NCBI RefSeq assembly: GCF_001590795.1
Contig: NZ_JXDL01000001.1
Span: 4,377,012-4,421,115, forward strand
DNA: 44,104 nucleotides
Source: Bradyrhizobium sp. AT1
Lineage (GTDB): Bacteria > Pseudomonadota > Alphaproteobacteria > Rhizobiales > Xanthobacteraceae
Direction of reading: 5' to 3'
Shown: in pieces, positions 6,844 to 15,217 of the stretch
Position numbering within the stretch: position 1 is the stretch's first letter
How the letters are laid out: each line of letters starts with the position of its first letter
Translations under genes and position numbers: made by a program
Notes under the pieces: model-generated
What the model was told of the DNA's origin: nothing
The model's input: only the letters and a program-made list of their open reading frames with translations
The model's database searches: none

Positions 6844-9684
6844 ATGACAGAGCCGACCGTCACCGCGACGGGAACATTGTCGTTCGGGCCATTTTCCGTG
6901 ACGCCGCATGAAAGGCTCGTGATGCGTGACGGCGTCGCGTTGCCGCTCGGCGCGAAAGCCTTCGACACGCTGATGGCGCTGATGTCGCGGCCAAATGAAG
7001 TCGTCAGCAAATGGGACCTGATGGCGCTGGTGTGGCCCGGCATCACCGTCGAGGAGACCAATCTGCGCTTTCATGTCGCAGCGCTTCGCAAGGCGCTCGG
7101 CGACGGCAAGGATGGCGCCCGCTACATCACGACGCTCTCCGGCCGCGGCTATTGCTTTGTGGCGCCGATCTCGCAGACAAATATCGCTCCGGTGCAGCGC
7201 CCCGCGCCGCGGCGGGAATTGCCGCCCGTTAAACTGCCGAACCGGCTGCAGCGGATGGTCGGGCGCGTCGATGCGATCGCCGCCGTCTCCGACAAGCTCC
7301 TCGCCTCGCGCTTCGTCACGATCGTCGGCCCCGGCGGCGTCGGCAAGACCGCGGTCGCCGTGGCGATCGCGCACGATCTGCTCGAATCATTCTCCGATGC
7401 CGCGCACTTCGTGGACCTTGCCTCGCTCAGCGATCCCGATCTCGTGATCACCTCGATCCTGCTGATGCTTGGTCTGCCGGCGGAGGCCGACGATCCCCTG
7501 CCCGCGTTGCTCGCGCATCTCAGGGACAAGCGGATGCTGTTGATCCTCGACAATTGCGAGCACGTCATCGCAGCGGCCGCACCGCTGGCCGCGGAGATAT
7601 TCCATGCGGCGCCGCACGTCCATATCCTCGCGACCAGCCGCGAAGCCCTGCGCGTCGAGGGCGAGCAGGTCTATCGATTGGCCCCGTTCGCCGTCCCGCC
7701 CGACAACTCCGGGCTGACCGCCGCCTCAGCACAGACCTATCCCGCACTTCAACTGTTCCTCGAACGTGCCACGGCCGGCGGCGCGCAGATCAGGCTCGAC
7801 GATGCAAATGCCGCGCTCATCGCGAGGATCTGCCGCAAGCTCGACGGCATGGCGCTGGCGATCGAGCTCGCCGCGGGCCGGGTCGAAGCCTACGGCCTCG
7901 CGCAGACGGCCGCACTGCTCGACGAGCGTCTCAACCTGCTCTGGCAAGGCCAGCGGACGGCGCCGCCCCGGCAGAAGACGTTGCAGGCCACGCTCGACTG
8001 GAGCTACGGGCTATTGTCGGATCGCGAACGCCTGGTGCTGCGCAGGCTCGCGGTCTTTGCCGGGCATTTCACCCTAGACGCGGCCCTCGAGGTCGTGCCG
8101 GACGAGCGCGTCGACCACGCCCATTTGTTCGACGCCGTCGACAGTCTCGTTGCCAAATCGATGGTCGCCCCGCGTCCGATCGGCGCCATGATGCGCTATC
8201 GCCTGCTCGACGCCACGCGCGCCTATCTGCGCGAGATCGAGCCTGATGACGCGGCGCTCGCCGTCCGCCACGCGACTTACTACCGGCGATGGCTGGAACA
8301 GGCCGGCACGACCTGGGCCAATGTACCGAGCGCGGACGAACGGGCGGCTCACTTCTCCGCGCTTCACAACGTGCGCGCCGCGCTCGAATGGTGCTTCGGC
8401 GTGGGCGGCGATCTCGGCGCCGGTATCGTGCTCGCCGCCGCCGCGGCGCCGATCTTCCTGGCTATGTCCCTGTTGATCGAATGCCGGCGCTGGTCGGAAC
8501 GTGCGCTGCTGGCGATGGCCCCCTCCGCGCGCGGCAGCGCCGAGGAAATGCACATCCAGGCCGCCCTCGGACTGACCTTGATGTTCACCCGCGGCGGCAG
8601 CGAAGCGGCGCGCAGCGCCCTGAGTCGGGGCCTTGCGATCGCCGAGGCGCGCGGCGACCAAATCAACCAGCTCCAGCTGCTCGGCCGGATGCATATCTTT
8701 CACGAGCGGATGGGAGAGTTCGACGCCGCGCTTGGCTACGCGCAGCAGAGCCTCGCCGTCGCAAGGTCGCTGGGTGATGCGGCCTCGATCGCCCTCGCCC
8801 ATTCCCTCCTCGGCGTCTCGCTGCATCTGGCAGGCCGGCATCGCGACGCCCTTGAGATGCTGCAGATCGCCTGGCAGGGACCCGGCACGGAACGAATCAG
8901 CACGGTCTATGGCTTCGATCATCGCAACCGCGCCGGCATCACCCTGGCCCGCGAGCTCTGGTTGCAGGGCCGGCCCGCAGATGCGCAGCAATTGGCGCGG
9001 CAGACGGTCACCGAGGCCGCGCAGATGGATCATCCGATCACGCTCTGCATCGCGCTGATCTGGGCGGTCGCCATCGAGCTCTGGAGCGGCGACCTCGACG
9101 GCGCGGAGGAGGACATCGACCGCTTCATCGCGCACGCCAATTCGCGCTCGATGGGGCCTTATCTTGCGGTCGGCCGCGGCGTCAAAGGCGAGCTGGCGAT
9201 CCGGCGCGGCGATGCCGCCGGTGGCGTCGAGACGATCGCGACTTGCCTGCGCGAGCTCCATGATGCCGGCTACGAGCTGCTGACCACGACCTTCAACATC
9301 GCGCTGGTCCAGGGCTTGCTGGCGCTCGGACAGTTCGAGCAGAGCACGCACCTCATTGACGATGCGATCCGCCTGGTCGAGCGGAGCGGCGACCACCTCT
9401 ACAGGCCCGAGTTGCTGCGCATGAGAGGCAAGGTCCTGTTGAACCAGCCGGCGCCGCGGATGCAGGACGCCGAGGCCTGCCTGATGCAGGCGCTGGACCT
9501 CAGCCGCGCCCAAGGCGCGAAAGCCTGGGAACTGCGGGCCGCGGTCGATCTCGCCGCGCTCATCAGCGAACGCGGCCGGCGCGAGGAAGCGAAGGGATTG
9601 CTGCAATCGTCGCTTGAAGGCTTTGCCGAAGGTTCGGATACTGCGGATATCCGGGCTGCCGATGCGCTTCTGAAGATATTGTAG
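6844..9684 (+). CDS. winged-helix STAND ATPase transcriptional regulator
   Basis: A 946-residue one-component regulator. Residues ~10-107 match an OmpR/CadC-type winged-helix DNA-binding domain (LPLGAKAFDTL, ALRKALGD, YITTLSGRGYCF). A STAND-type NTPase follows: Walker A GPGGVGKT at 162-169 and Walker B-like LLILDNCEH near 232-240, with ATSREALRVEGEQ as the sensor-1-like element and GMALAIELAA matching the helix-turn that follows in NB-ARC and LuxR-family ATPases. The C-terminal half is alpha-helical and TPR-like (repeated ALGYAQQSLAVARSLGD-type helices). The usual model is ligand binding to the C-terminal array relieving autoinhibition. I place the start at the ATG 6844; an in-frame GTG at 6721 falls inside the operator-like repeat and is unlikely. 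It is divergent from the ohr-hydrolase-P460-SDR group and likely regulates it. Confidence 0.9.
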   Translation: MTEPTVTATGTLSFGPFSVTPHERLVMRDGVALPLGAKAFDTLMALMSRPNEVVSKWDLMALVWPGITVEETNLRFHVAALRKALGDGKDGARYITTLSGRGYCFVAPISQTNIAPVQRPAPRRELPPVKLPNRLQRMVGRVDAIAAVSDKLLASRFVTIVGPGGVGKTAVAVAIAHDLLESFSDAAHFVDLASLSDPDLVITSILLMLGLPAEADDPLPALLAHLRDKRMLLILDNCEHVIAAAAPLAAEIFHAAPHVHILATSREALRVEGEQVYRLAPFAVPPDNSGLTAASAQTYPALQLFLERATAGGAQIRLDDANAALIARICRKLDGMALAIELAAGRVEAYGLAQTAALLDERLNLLWQGQRTAPPRQKTLQATLDWSYGLLSDRERLVLRRLAVFAGHFTLDAALEVVPDERVDHAHLFDAVDSLVAKSMVAPRPIGAMMRYRLLDATRAYLREIEPDDAALAVRHATYYRRWLEQAGTTWANVPSADERAAHFSALHNVRAALEWCFGVGGDLGAGIVLAAAAAPIFLAMSLLIECRRWSERALLAMAPSARGSAEEMHIQAALGLTLMFTRGGSEAARSALSRGLAIAEARGDQINQLQLLGRMHIFHERMGEFDAALGYAQQSLAVARSLGDAASIALAHSLLGVSLHLAGRHRDALEMLQIAWQGPGTERISTVYGFDHRNRAGITLARELWLQGRPADAQQLARQTVTEAAQMDHPITLCIALIWAVAIELWSGDLDGAEEDIDRFIAHANSRSMGPYLAVGRGVKGELAIRRGDAAGGVETIATCLRELHDAGYELLTTTFNIALVQGLLALGQFEQSTHLIDDAIRLVERSGDHLYRPELLRMRGKVLLNQPAPRMQDAEACLMQALDLSRAQGAKAWELRAAVDLAALISERGRREEAKGLLQSSLEGFAEGSDTADIRAADALLKIL

Positions 9685-9690
9685 CGAGCC

Positions 9691-10362
9691 TCACCCCGTC
9701 GGCGTGCCCTGCTTCCACTGGCCGCCGGCAATCTTCGCGGCGGCGATCACGGCCTGGGTGCGGCTCTCGACGCCGAGCTTTTGCAGGATCGCCGAGACGT
9801 GGGCCTTGATGGTGGCCTCGGAGACCCCGAGCTCGTAGGCGATCTGCTTGTTGAGGAGGCCCTCCGACAGCATCATCAAGACCCGGACCTGCTGCGGCGT
9901 CAGGGTCACGAGGCGGTCGCGCAGGCGCGTCATATCGGGGTCGGCGGCTGCCGACAGATCGGTGTCGGCGGGAACCCAGACGTCGCCTTCCATCACCTTG
10001 AGGATGGCATCGCGCAAGGTCTCGACGCCGAATCGCTTGGGGATGAAGCCCGAGGCGCCGAAATCGAGCGAGCGGCGGATCGTGGCGCTGTCGTCGGACG
10101 CCGAGACGATCACCACCGGGATCGCGGGATATTGCGCGCGCAGATAGATCAGGCCGGAAAAGCCCGAGATCCCGGGCATCGAGAGGTCGAGCAGGATCAA
10201 ATCGACGTCCGAGGTCTGTTCCAGGAGCTTGGTCAGATCCTCGAACGATCCGGCCTCGTCGATCTTGGCCGAGGTCAGCACGCCCGCCACCGCCTGTCGC
10301 AGCGCGTCGCGGAAAAGCGGATGGTCATCGGCGATGACGAGATGGGTCGAGGGAGCGTTCAT
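9691..10362 (-). CDS. NarL/FixJ-family response regulator
   Basis: A 223-residue two-component regulator. The receiver has the acidic pair DDH at residues 12-14 and the phospho-acceptor Asp59 in LILLDLSMPG; the conserved Lys of the receiver is in the IPKRFG segment. The LuxR-type helix-turn-helix near the C-terminus reads LTPQQVRVLMMLSEGLLNK and GVSEATIKAHVSAILQKLGV. It should activate or repress target promoters once phosphorylated. I chose the ATG at 10362; an upstream extension to 10449 has no conserved sequence. It is convergent with the STAND regulator, with 6 bases between the stops, and divergent from the MFS transporter, which it may control. No kinase is adjacent; the hybrid kinase at 122-3676 is a possible partner. 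Confidence 0.92.
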   Translation of the reverse strand: MNAPSTHLVIADDHPLFRDALRQAVAGVLTSAKIDEAGSFEDLTKLLEQTSDVDLILLDLSMPGISGFSGLIYLRAQYPAIPVVIVSASDDSATIRRSLDFGASGFIPKRFGVETLRDAILKVMEGDVWVPADTDLSAAADPDMTRLRDRLVTLTPQQVRVLMMLSEGLLNKQIAYELGVSEATIKAHVSAILQKLGVESRTQAVIAAAKIAGGQWKQGTPTG

Positions 10363-10452
10363 CGTTCTCTTGCTGTCGTCCGCGGCTGGCGGACAGATCC
10401 CGGGTTTGTCCAATTCTTCCCCGAGCGGCCGTGGCATGCAAGTGCACATTAT

Positions 10453-10469
10453 CCCTTTGCTGCAAAGGG
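10453..10469. promoter_or_regulatory. dyad in the regulator/transporter divergent promoter region
   Basis: CCCTTTG, CTG, CAAAGGG makes a perfect 7-bp inverted repeat about 90 bases upstream of the NarL-type regulator and about 195 bases upstream of the MFS transporter start. It is a candidate operator in the 300-base divergent gap (10363-10662). No small gene, RNA or clear sigma-70 promoter could be recognised elsewhere in this gap. Confidence 0.35.
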
Positions 10470-10662
10470 GTTAATCCGGGAGCCGCCGTGACTGCCGGCC
10501 GGCGCCCGATACCGCGCGTCAGCTGCGCGTCAGTGCGCAAGGCCGAAAGTCGTATTGGGGCAGGTTTCACGCCGATGTTACCTTGCGGGTAAGACCTGGG
10601 TTGATCCGGCACGTCCGGACATCCGGGGCGCGAGGAAACGCATTTTCGGGGAGCGACTCAAC

Positions 10663-12327
10663 ATGTCGACAATGGCCGTATCTCAAGCAAGCGCGGGAGG
10701 GATGACGAAGGACGAACGGTTCGTCATTCTCGCCTCCTCGCTCGGTACCGTCTTTGAGTGGTACGATTTCTACCTCTACGGTTCACTGGCCGGCATCATC
10801 GGCGCCCAGTTCTTCTCGGCCTATCCGCCGGCCACCCGCGACATCTTCGCACTGCTCGCGTTCGCAGCCGGCTTCCTGGTGCGTCCGTTCGGCGCGATCG
10901 TGTTCGGCCGCGTCGGCGACATCGTCGGCCGCAAATACACCTTCCTCGTCACCATCCTGATCATGGGTCTGTCGACCTTCATCGTCGGCCTGCTGCCGAA
11001 CGCGGCGACCATCGGCATCGCGGCTCCGATCATCCTGATCGCGCTGCGCCTCGCCCAGGGCCTGGCGCTCGGCGGCGAATATGGCGGTGCGGCGACCTAC
11101 GTCGCGGAGCATGCGCCGAACGGCAAGCGCGGCTATTACACCTCTTTCATTCAGACCACGGCAACGCTCGGCCTGTTCCTGTCGCTGCTGGTGATCCTGT
11201 TTACCCGCAGCGCCCTCGGCGAACCCGACTTCGCCGCCTGGGGCTGGCGCATCCCGTTCCTGGTCTCGGTGCTGTTGCTCGGCGTCTCGGTCTGGATCCG
11301 GCTCCGCCTCAATGAATCCCCGATCTTCCAGAAGATGAAGGACGAGGGCAAGAGCTCGAAGGCGCCGCTGACCGAAGCCTTCGGCAATTGGCAGAACGGC
11401 AAGCTCGTGCTGCTCGCGCTGCTCGGCGGCGTGATGGGCCAGGGCGTGGTCTGGTACACCGGCCAGTTCTACGCGCTGTTCTTCCTGCAATCGATCCTGA
11501 AGGTCGACGGTTACACCGCCAACCTGCTGATCGCCTGGTCGCTGCTGCTCGGCACCGGCTTCTTCATCGTGTTCGGCATGCTGTCCGACAAGATCGGCCG
11601 CAAGCCGATCATCCTCGGCGGCTGCCTGATCGCGGCACTGACCTTCTTCCCGATCTTCAAGATGATCACCACCAACGCCAACCCGGCGCTGGAGAAGGCC
11701 ATCGAGCAGACCAAGGTCGAGGTGGTGGCCGATCCCGCGGGCTGCGGCGACCTGTTCAACCCGGTCGGCACCCGCGTCTTCACCGCGCCTTGCGACACCG
11801 CCCGTGCTTTCCTCGCGCAGTCGTCGGTCAAGTACTCGACCGCGCCGGGAGCCGCCGGCTCGGGCGTGAAGGTGATGGTCAACGGTAAGGAAGTCGCCTA
11901 CGCCAACGCCAAGGACGGCAACCCGGCAGTTCTCGCCGCCGTGCAGGCAGCCGGCTATCCGAAGGCCGGCGACGCCGGCATCGTGAAGATGGCACATCCG
12001 TTCGACATCTTCCGTCCGCAGGTGGCTGCGGTCGTCGGGCTGCTGTTCGTCCTGGTGCTGTTCGTCACCATGGTTTACGGCCCGATCGCCGCGATGCTGG
12101 TCGAACTGTTCCCGACCCGCATCCGCTACACCTCGATGTCGCTGCCCTACCACATCGGCAACGGCTGGTTCGGCGGCCTGCTGCCGGCAACCGCCTTCGC
12201 CATCGTGGCCTCGACCGGCGATATCTATGCCGGTCTCTGGTATCCGGTCATCTTCGCATCGATCACCGTCGTGATCGGCTTGTTCTTCCTGCCCGAGACC
12301 AAGGACGTCGACATCAAGGCGACCTGA
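10663..12327 (+). CDS. MFS transporter, metabolite:H+ symporter (MHS) type, with large extracytoplasmic insertion
   Basis: A 554-residue inner-membrane transporter. The N-terminus SSLGTVFEWYDFYLYG, the loop RVGDIVGRKYTF, LALGGEYGGAATYVAEHAP and the second-half LSDKIGRKPII are typical of the MHS family (ProP, ShiA, KgtP relatives), which bring in organic acids, proline/betaine or similar with protons. The substrate is not readable. Unlike ordinary family members of about 430-450 residues, it has an extra ~115 residues (about 336-452) between the helix ending at FKMI and the helix starting at VAAVVGLL, containing Cys361 and Cys377 and a small beta-rich stretch. The ATG at 10663 is preceded by GGGGAG; the reading frame is open to 10555 but that part looks non-coding. 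It is followed by a strong terminator. Confidence 0.92.
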   Translation: MSTMAVSQASAGGMTKDERFVILASSLGTVFEWYDFYLYGSLAGIIGAQFFSAYPPATRDIFALLAFAAGFLVRPFGAIVFGRVGDIVGRKYTFLVTILIMGLSTFIVGLLPNAATIGIAAPIILIALRLAQGLALGGEYGGAATYVAEHAPNGKRGYYTSFIQTTATLGLFLSLLVILFTRSALGEPDFAAWGWRIPFLVSVLLLGVSVWIRLRLNESPIFQKMKDEGKSSKAPLTEAFGNWQNGKLVLLALLGGVMGQGVVWYTGQFYALFFLQSILKVDGYTANLLIAWSLLLGTGFFIVFGMLSDKIGRKPIILGGCLIAALTFFPIFKMITTNANPALEKAIEQTKVEVVADPAGCGDLFNPVGTRVFTAPCDTARAFLAQSSVKYSTAPGAAGSGVKVMVNGKEVAYANAKDGNPAVLAAVQAAGYPKAGDAGIVKMAHPFDIFRPQVAAVVGLLFVLVLFVTMVYGPIAAMLVELFPTRIRYTSMSLPYHIGNGWFGGLLPATAFAIVASTGDIYAGLWYPVIFASITVVIGLFFLPETKDVDIKAT

Positions 12328-12354
12328 TCGAGAGCACCGATCTCAACAAACACG

Positions 12355-12388
12355 AACCGGCCGCGGCATCCCGCGGCCGGTTTTGTTT
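12355..12388 (+). terminator. intrinsic terminator after the MFS transporter
   Basis: AACCGGCCGCGG (12355-12366), loop CATC, CCGCGGCCGGTT then TTGTTTTG. A 12-bp GC-rich stem followed by a T-rich tail, 28 bases past the transporter stop. The convergent YjbQ gene ends at 12392, and the A-rich left side could serve it weakly in the other direction. Confidence 0.85.
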
Positions 12389-12391
12389 TGG

Positions 12392-12871
12392 TCAGCGCGA
12401 CGCGCCGACGAATTGCAGCACGACCTCGCGGCGATGCGGACGGGTCCGATGCTCGATCAGATAGATTGCCTGCCAGGTCCCGAGCGCGAGCTTGCCGTCC
12501 AGCACCGGCACGTGGAGCGAAGTCCCCGTCAGCATGGTCTTGACGTGCGCCGGCATGTCGTCCGGTCCTTCGGTGTCGTGAGTCCAGCCTGCATCTTCAT
12601 CGTCGGGCGCGAACCGCGCCAGCGCCGTGGTGAGATCGACGAGCACGGACGGATCGGCATTCTCCTGGATCGTCAGCGACGCCGAGGTGTGACGGATGAA
12701 CAGCGTCAGCGCGCCGTCGCGCGCGCGGATCTCGGCGGCGAACTTCGCAGCCTCGCCCGTGAGATCGATGAAGCCGCAGCCCGGCGTCTGCACGGTCAGC
12801 AGCGACGAGGCAATGGTGGTGGCTTGCGCGGACGATGGCGCCGAGCGCGTGATGGATCTGGCTGATGTCAT
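12392..12871 (-). CDS. yjbQ: YjbQ family protein (UPF0047, secondary thiamine-phosphate synthase type)
   Basis: A 159-residue protein of the small YjbQ/UPF0047 family. Conserved elements are FIRHTSASLTIQENAD, the central GWTHDTEGPDDMPAHVK and the C-terminal LGTWQAIYLIEHRTRPHRR. E. coli YjbQ has weak thiamine-phosphate synthase activity, but the true role of the family is not settled; the His residues of HTSA and AHVK suggest a metal-binding trimer (family knowledge). I place the start at the ATG 12871. An in-frame TTG at 12913 is possible, but it would run into an intergenic repeat beginning at 12900, which argues against it. The gene stands alone, convergent with the MFS transporter. Confidence 0.88.
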   Translation of the reverse strand: MTSARSITRSAPSSAQATTIASSLLTVQTPGCGFIDLTGEAAKFAAEIRARDGALTLFIRHTSASLTIQENADPSVLVDLTTALARFAPDDEDAGWTHDTEGPDDMPAHVKTMLTGTSLHVPVLDGKLALGTWQAIYLIEHRTRPHRREVVLQFVGASR

Positions 12872-12899
12872 GGAAGGTCTCGCTGCATCGGACACTGCC

Positions 12900-12998
12900 G
12901 TAGGATGGGGCAAAAGCGCGAAGCGACGTGCCCGCGTCTTTCTTCACCGCCGTAGAGACATCATGGGCACGGCGTAACAGCGCCTTTGCTCACTCTAC
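12900..12998. repeat. imperfect inverted-repeat intergenic element, family A
   Basis: The left arm begins GTAGGATGGGGCAAAAGCGC and ends in CGTGCCC near 12933. The right arm, read on the opposite strand from 12998, begins GTAGAGTGAGCAAAGGCGCT and ends in CCGTGCCC. The arms of about 34 bases match at most positions around a ~31-base centre. The form resembles the palindromic intergenic repeats common in Bradyrhizobium and relatives. It lies between the YjbQ gene and the secreted hypothetical gene. Confidence 0.7.
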
Positions 12999-13032
12999 CA
13001 AAGCTCAACGCGCAGATGGCGCGAAGGGGTCC

Positions 13033-13569
13033 TCAAATCTTCCCCGACACGTCCTTCTGGACGCGGTTGGCCATGTCGATCAGCCGCCGCCAGGCCTTTT
13101 CCAGAAACGACATCACGCGATCGACGTCCTGATCGCTCGGCAGCGGAATCTCGATCTTGCGCTCGCCCTCGGCGGCCCGAGGCTCGGCGTTTTTGGGCTC
13201 GGCTTTCTTCAACGGGTCGGATTTCGGCAGCGCCTCGTCGATCTTGCCCGACACCGTCGGGGCCGCCGCGAGCTGCCCCTTCAGCCTCTCGACCTCGGCC
13301 TGGAGCCTGCCGATCTCGGCGTCGAGCGCGGTCCGTTCGTCGGGCACCGCGTAGCAGGCCCAGCCGGTGCCGTTCTTGGTGCAGGTCGATATCGTGCCGG
13401 TGCGCGTGTCGAGCCGCAGCACGCCTTCGGGAATGGGCGTCATGCTGTAGCGACCGTTTTCGCCGTCGGGCGCGGGTTGCGCGGCCTCGAGACCGCCACC
13501 GACGGCCATCGCCGCGGCAAATGCCGCCGCCGCAAGCCAGGATGTTGTGGATGGCGTCACAGGTCTCAT
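13033..13569 (-). CDS. hypothetical secreted protein with coiled coil
   Basis: A 178-residue protein I do not recognise. It begins with a likely Sec signal (hydrophobic AAAAFAAAMAVGG, residues ~12-25, possible cleavage after GGLEAA). The mature part has a short domain with two cysteines (ISTCTKNGTGWACYAVPDE), then a coiled coil (DAEIGRLQAEVERLKGQL), then a charged Lys/Pro/Glu-rich linker and a final amphipathic helix (DRVMSFLEKAWRRLIDMANRV). The shape suggests a periplasmic protein with oligomerising helices. The ATG at 13569 has GGAGAG upstream, better than the in-frame start at 13608. It stands alone between the family A repeat and the ATP synthase promoter region. Confidence 0.75.
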   Translation of the reverse strand: MRPVTPSTTSWLAAAAFAAAMAVGGGLEAAQPAPDGENGRYSMTPIPEGVLRLDTRTGTISTCTKNGTGWACYAVPDERTALDAEIGRLQAEVERLKGQLAAAPTVSGKIDEALPKSDPLKKAEPKNAEPRAAEGERKIEIPLPSDQDVDRVMSFLEKAWRRLIDMANRVQKDVSGKI

Positions 13570-13928
13570 CGCGCTCTCCGCCACGAGGTGCAGGTGGCAA
13601 TCCGGCAAATTCTACACCCCGCTGAGCCGATCCGCCGCCCAAAACGCGTCTCGACATCAACGATCCCAGCGATGTCTTTGATCCCGGCAACGCGGCGAAA
13701 GGGCGGCCGCGTTCACCGAGCGCAGGGCGAGCTGCTGCGGTGCGGCGTCACGCTGTGTGCAGCGCTGCCGCACGCGCCAATATCATCAAATAAATCAGAC
13801 ACATAACCGAAAGCGACGCAATCGTGACTTGGCTTGACTTGATTATGGGCCATCAGTATGGTCCGCGCGGCTTTTGAGGGTGGCGGGCGTAATTTCCATT
13901 CAGCCGCGGCGTTTCGGGTCTTCGTTGC
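13570..13928. other. intergenic region upstream of the F0 ATP synthase operon
   Basis: About 360 bases between the divergent secreted-protein gene and atpI. I see no conserved coding sequence. The last ~100 bases contain the candidate atp promoter; the first ~200 bases hold the leader of the leftward gene and nothing else recognisable. Confidence 0.6.
13834..13862 (+). promoter_or_regulatory. candidate sigma-70-type promoter of the F0 ATP synthase operon
   Basis: TTGACT (13834-13839), a 17-base spacer, then TATGGT (13857-13862). The -35 box matches the consensus at five of six positions and the -10 at four. It lies about 65-95 bases ahead of the atpI start, the expected place for the operon promoter. 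Confidence 0.5.
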
Positions 13929-14303
13929 ATGACACAGGGCACGGGACACGGCGAGAATGGAGATCGCGATAAATCGTCCGAGGAAGCTGCGCTTTCCGAA
14001 CGGCTCGGAAGTCTTGATCAGAGGTTGTCCGAATTTCGCGACCGCCGGATCAAGACCGAGCAACCCGCAGGTGACGGTGGAGACGGAGCGGCCAGAGCCT
14101 CGGCGATGGCGCTTGGTTTCCGGTTATCCTCCGAGTTGATCGCCGGTGTCGTCGTTGGAGCGGGGATTGGCTGGGGGTTCGACCGCTTGCTGTCGACGTC
14201 GCCTTTCGGGTTTATCGTGTTCCTGTTGCTGGGCTTCGTCGCCGGCGTGGTGAATGTGGTGAGAACGGCGGGCGCGGGTCAGAACAGGCGCGGTGGTTCG
14301 TAG
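13929..14303 (+). CDS. atpI: AtpI, F0F1 ATP synthase-associated protein (subunit I)
   Basis: A 124-residue small membrane protein at the head of the F0 operon. After a charged N-terminal half it has two transmembrane helices: LSSELIAGVVVGAGIGWGFDRLL and FGFIVFLLLGFVAGVVNVVRTA. The GxGxGWxxDR turn and the position before atpB are typical of AtpI. By family knowledge AtpI helps assemble the c-ring or carries Mg2+/Ca2+, and is not part of the final enzyme. The ATG at 13929 has only a weak ribosome site. The next gene, atpB, starts 111 bases later, after a gap holding a small hairpin. Confidence 0.9.
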   Translation: MTQGTGHGENGDRDKSSEEAALSERLGSLDQRLSEFRDRRIKTEQPAGDGGDGAARASAMALGFRLSSELIAGVVVGAGIGWGFDRLLSTSPFGFIVFLLLGFVAGVVNVVRTAGAGQNRRGGS

Positions 14304-14329
14304 GCCGTCCCACCAGGAGAGGAATGATC

Positions 14330-14348
14330 GTACCGGTTTCGCCGGTAC
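14330..14348 (+). repeat. hairpin in the atpI-atpB gap
   Basis: GTACCGG (14330-14336), a 5-base loop and CCGGTAC (14342-14348). It lies in the 111-base gap between atpI and atpB, just after a strong Shine-Dalgarno (AGGAGAGGA) followed by an ATG at 14324 that is out of frame with atpB. It could tune expression between the sub-stoichiometric AtpI and the subunit genes; this is inference. Confidence 0.5.
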
Positions 14349-14414
14349 GGGCCGGCCCGGCCGGCAGACCGAGACCCGCCGGCATCGCCCGGCAGACCAA
14401 GAGATGCCGCGCTG

Positions 14415-15164
14415 ATGAAAATCGATCCGATCCACCAGTTCAACATCGAGCCTCTCTTCACCCTGGGCCATATCGGCAATCACACGATCGCCTTCACCAA
14501 TTCGTCGCTCTACATGCTGGTGGCGGTGGCGATCATCTCGCTCCTGATGCTCGCCAGCGGCACCCAGCTGGTTCCCGGGCGCCTGCAATCGGTCGCCGAG
14601 ATCTCCTACGAATTCGTAGCCAGCACCATCCGTTCGACGGCCGGCGCGGAGGGCATGAAGTTCTTCCCGCTGATCTTCTCGCTGTTCATGTTCATCTGTG
14701 TCTCGAACCTGGTCGGCATCATCCCCTATACCTTCACGATCTCGAGCCATCTGATCGTCACCGCAGCGCTTGCGCTTCTGGTCTTCTTCACCGTTCTGAT
14801 CTACGGCGTCGCCAAGAACGGCATGAAATTCTTCTCGATCTTCGTCCCCCACGGCGTCCCCGGCTACATCCTGCCGCTGGTGATGTTCATCGAGATCCTG
14901 TCTTTCTTCCTGCGTCCGGTCTCCCACAGCGTCCGTCTGTTCGCCAACATGCTGGCCGGCCACATCGCGCTGAAGGTGTTCGCCGGCTTCGTCGCCATGC
15001 TGGGCTTCTCGCTCGGGGCGCTGGGCTGGGTCGGCGGCGTGCTGCCGCTGGCGCTCACGGTCGCGCTGTACGCCCTGGAGATCCTGGTCGCGTTCCTGCA
15101 GGCCTATGTGTTCGCGATCCTGACCTGCATCTACCTCAACGACGCCATTCATCCGGGACACTGA
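14415..15164 (+). CDS. atpB: F0F1 ATP synthase subunit a
   Basis: The 249-residue stator subunit a of the F0 proton channel in the inner membrane. It has five to six hydrophobic helices. The essential arginine is Arg174 in HSVRLFANMLAGH, which faces the c-ring carboxylate; the last helix has the conserved EILVAFLQAYVFAILTCIYLNDA. Length is normal for alphaproteobacteria. The reading frame has a stop at 14325, so the ATG at 14415 (weak AAGAG site) is the first good start. It is the second gene of the F0 operon, with atpE 53 bases downstream. Confidence 0.98.
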   Translation: MKIDPIHQFNIEPLFTLGHIGNHTIAFTNSSLYMLVAVAIISLLMLASGTQLVPGRLQSVAEISYEFVASTIRSTAGAEGMKFFPLIFSLFMFICVSNLVGIIPYTFTISSHLIVTAALALLVFFTVLIYGVAKNGMKFFSIFVPHGVPGYILPLVMFIEILSFFLRPVSHSVRLFANMLAGHIALKVFAGFVAMLGFSLGALGWVGGVLPLALTVALYALEILVAFLQAYVFAILTCIYLNDAIHPGH

Positions 15165-15217
15165 GCGGTCCGGGGAATTTCCACCCACAACCCAATCTTT
15201 CTTCCAAGGAGTCTAAA

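Noticed and set aside
10783..12153. 456-codon minus-strand frame opposite the MFS transporter
   Set aside because: Antisense of the transporter; Asp/His/Arg/Gln-rich low-complexity translation.
13713..14063. 116-codon minus-strand frame over the atpI promoter
   Set aside because: It runs opposite the atpI start and promoter with no family features.
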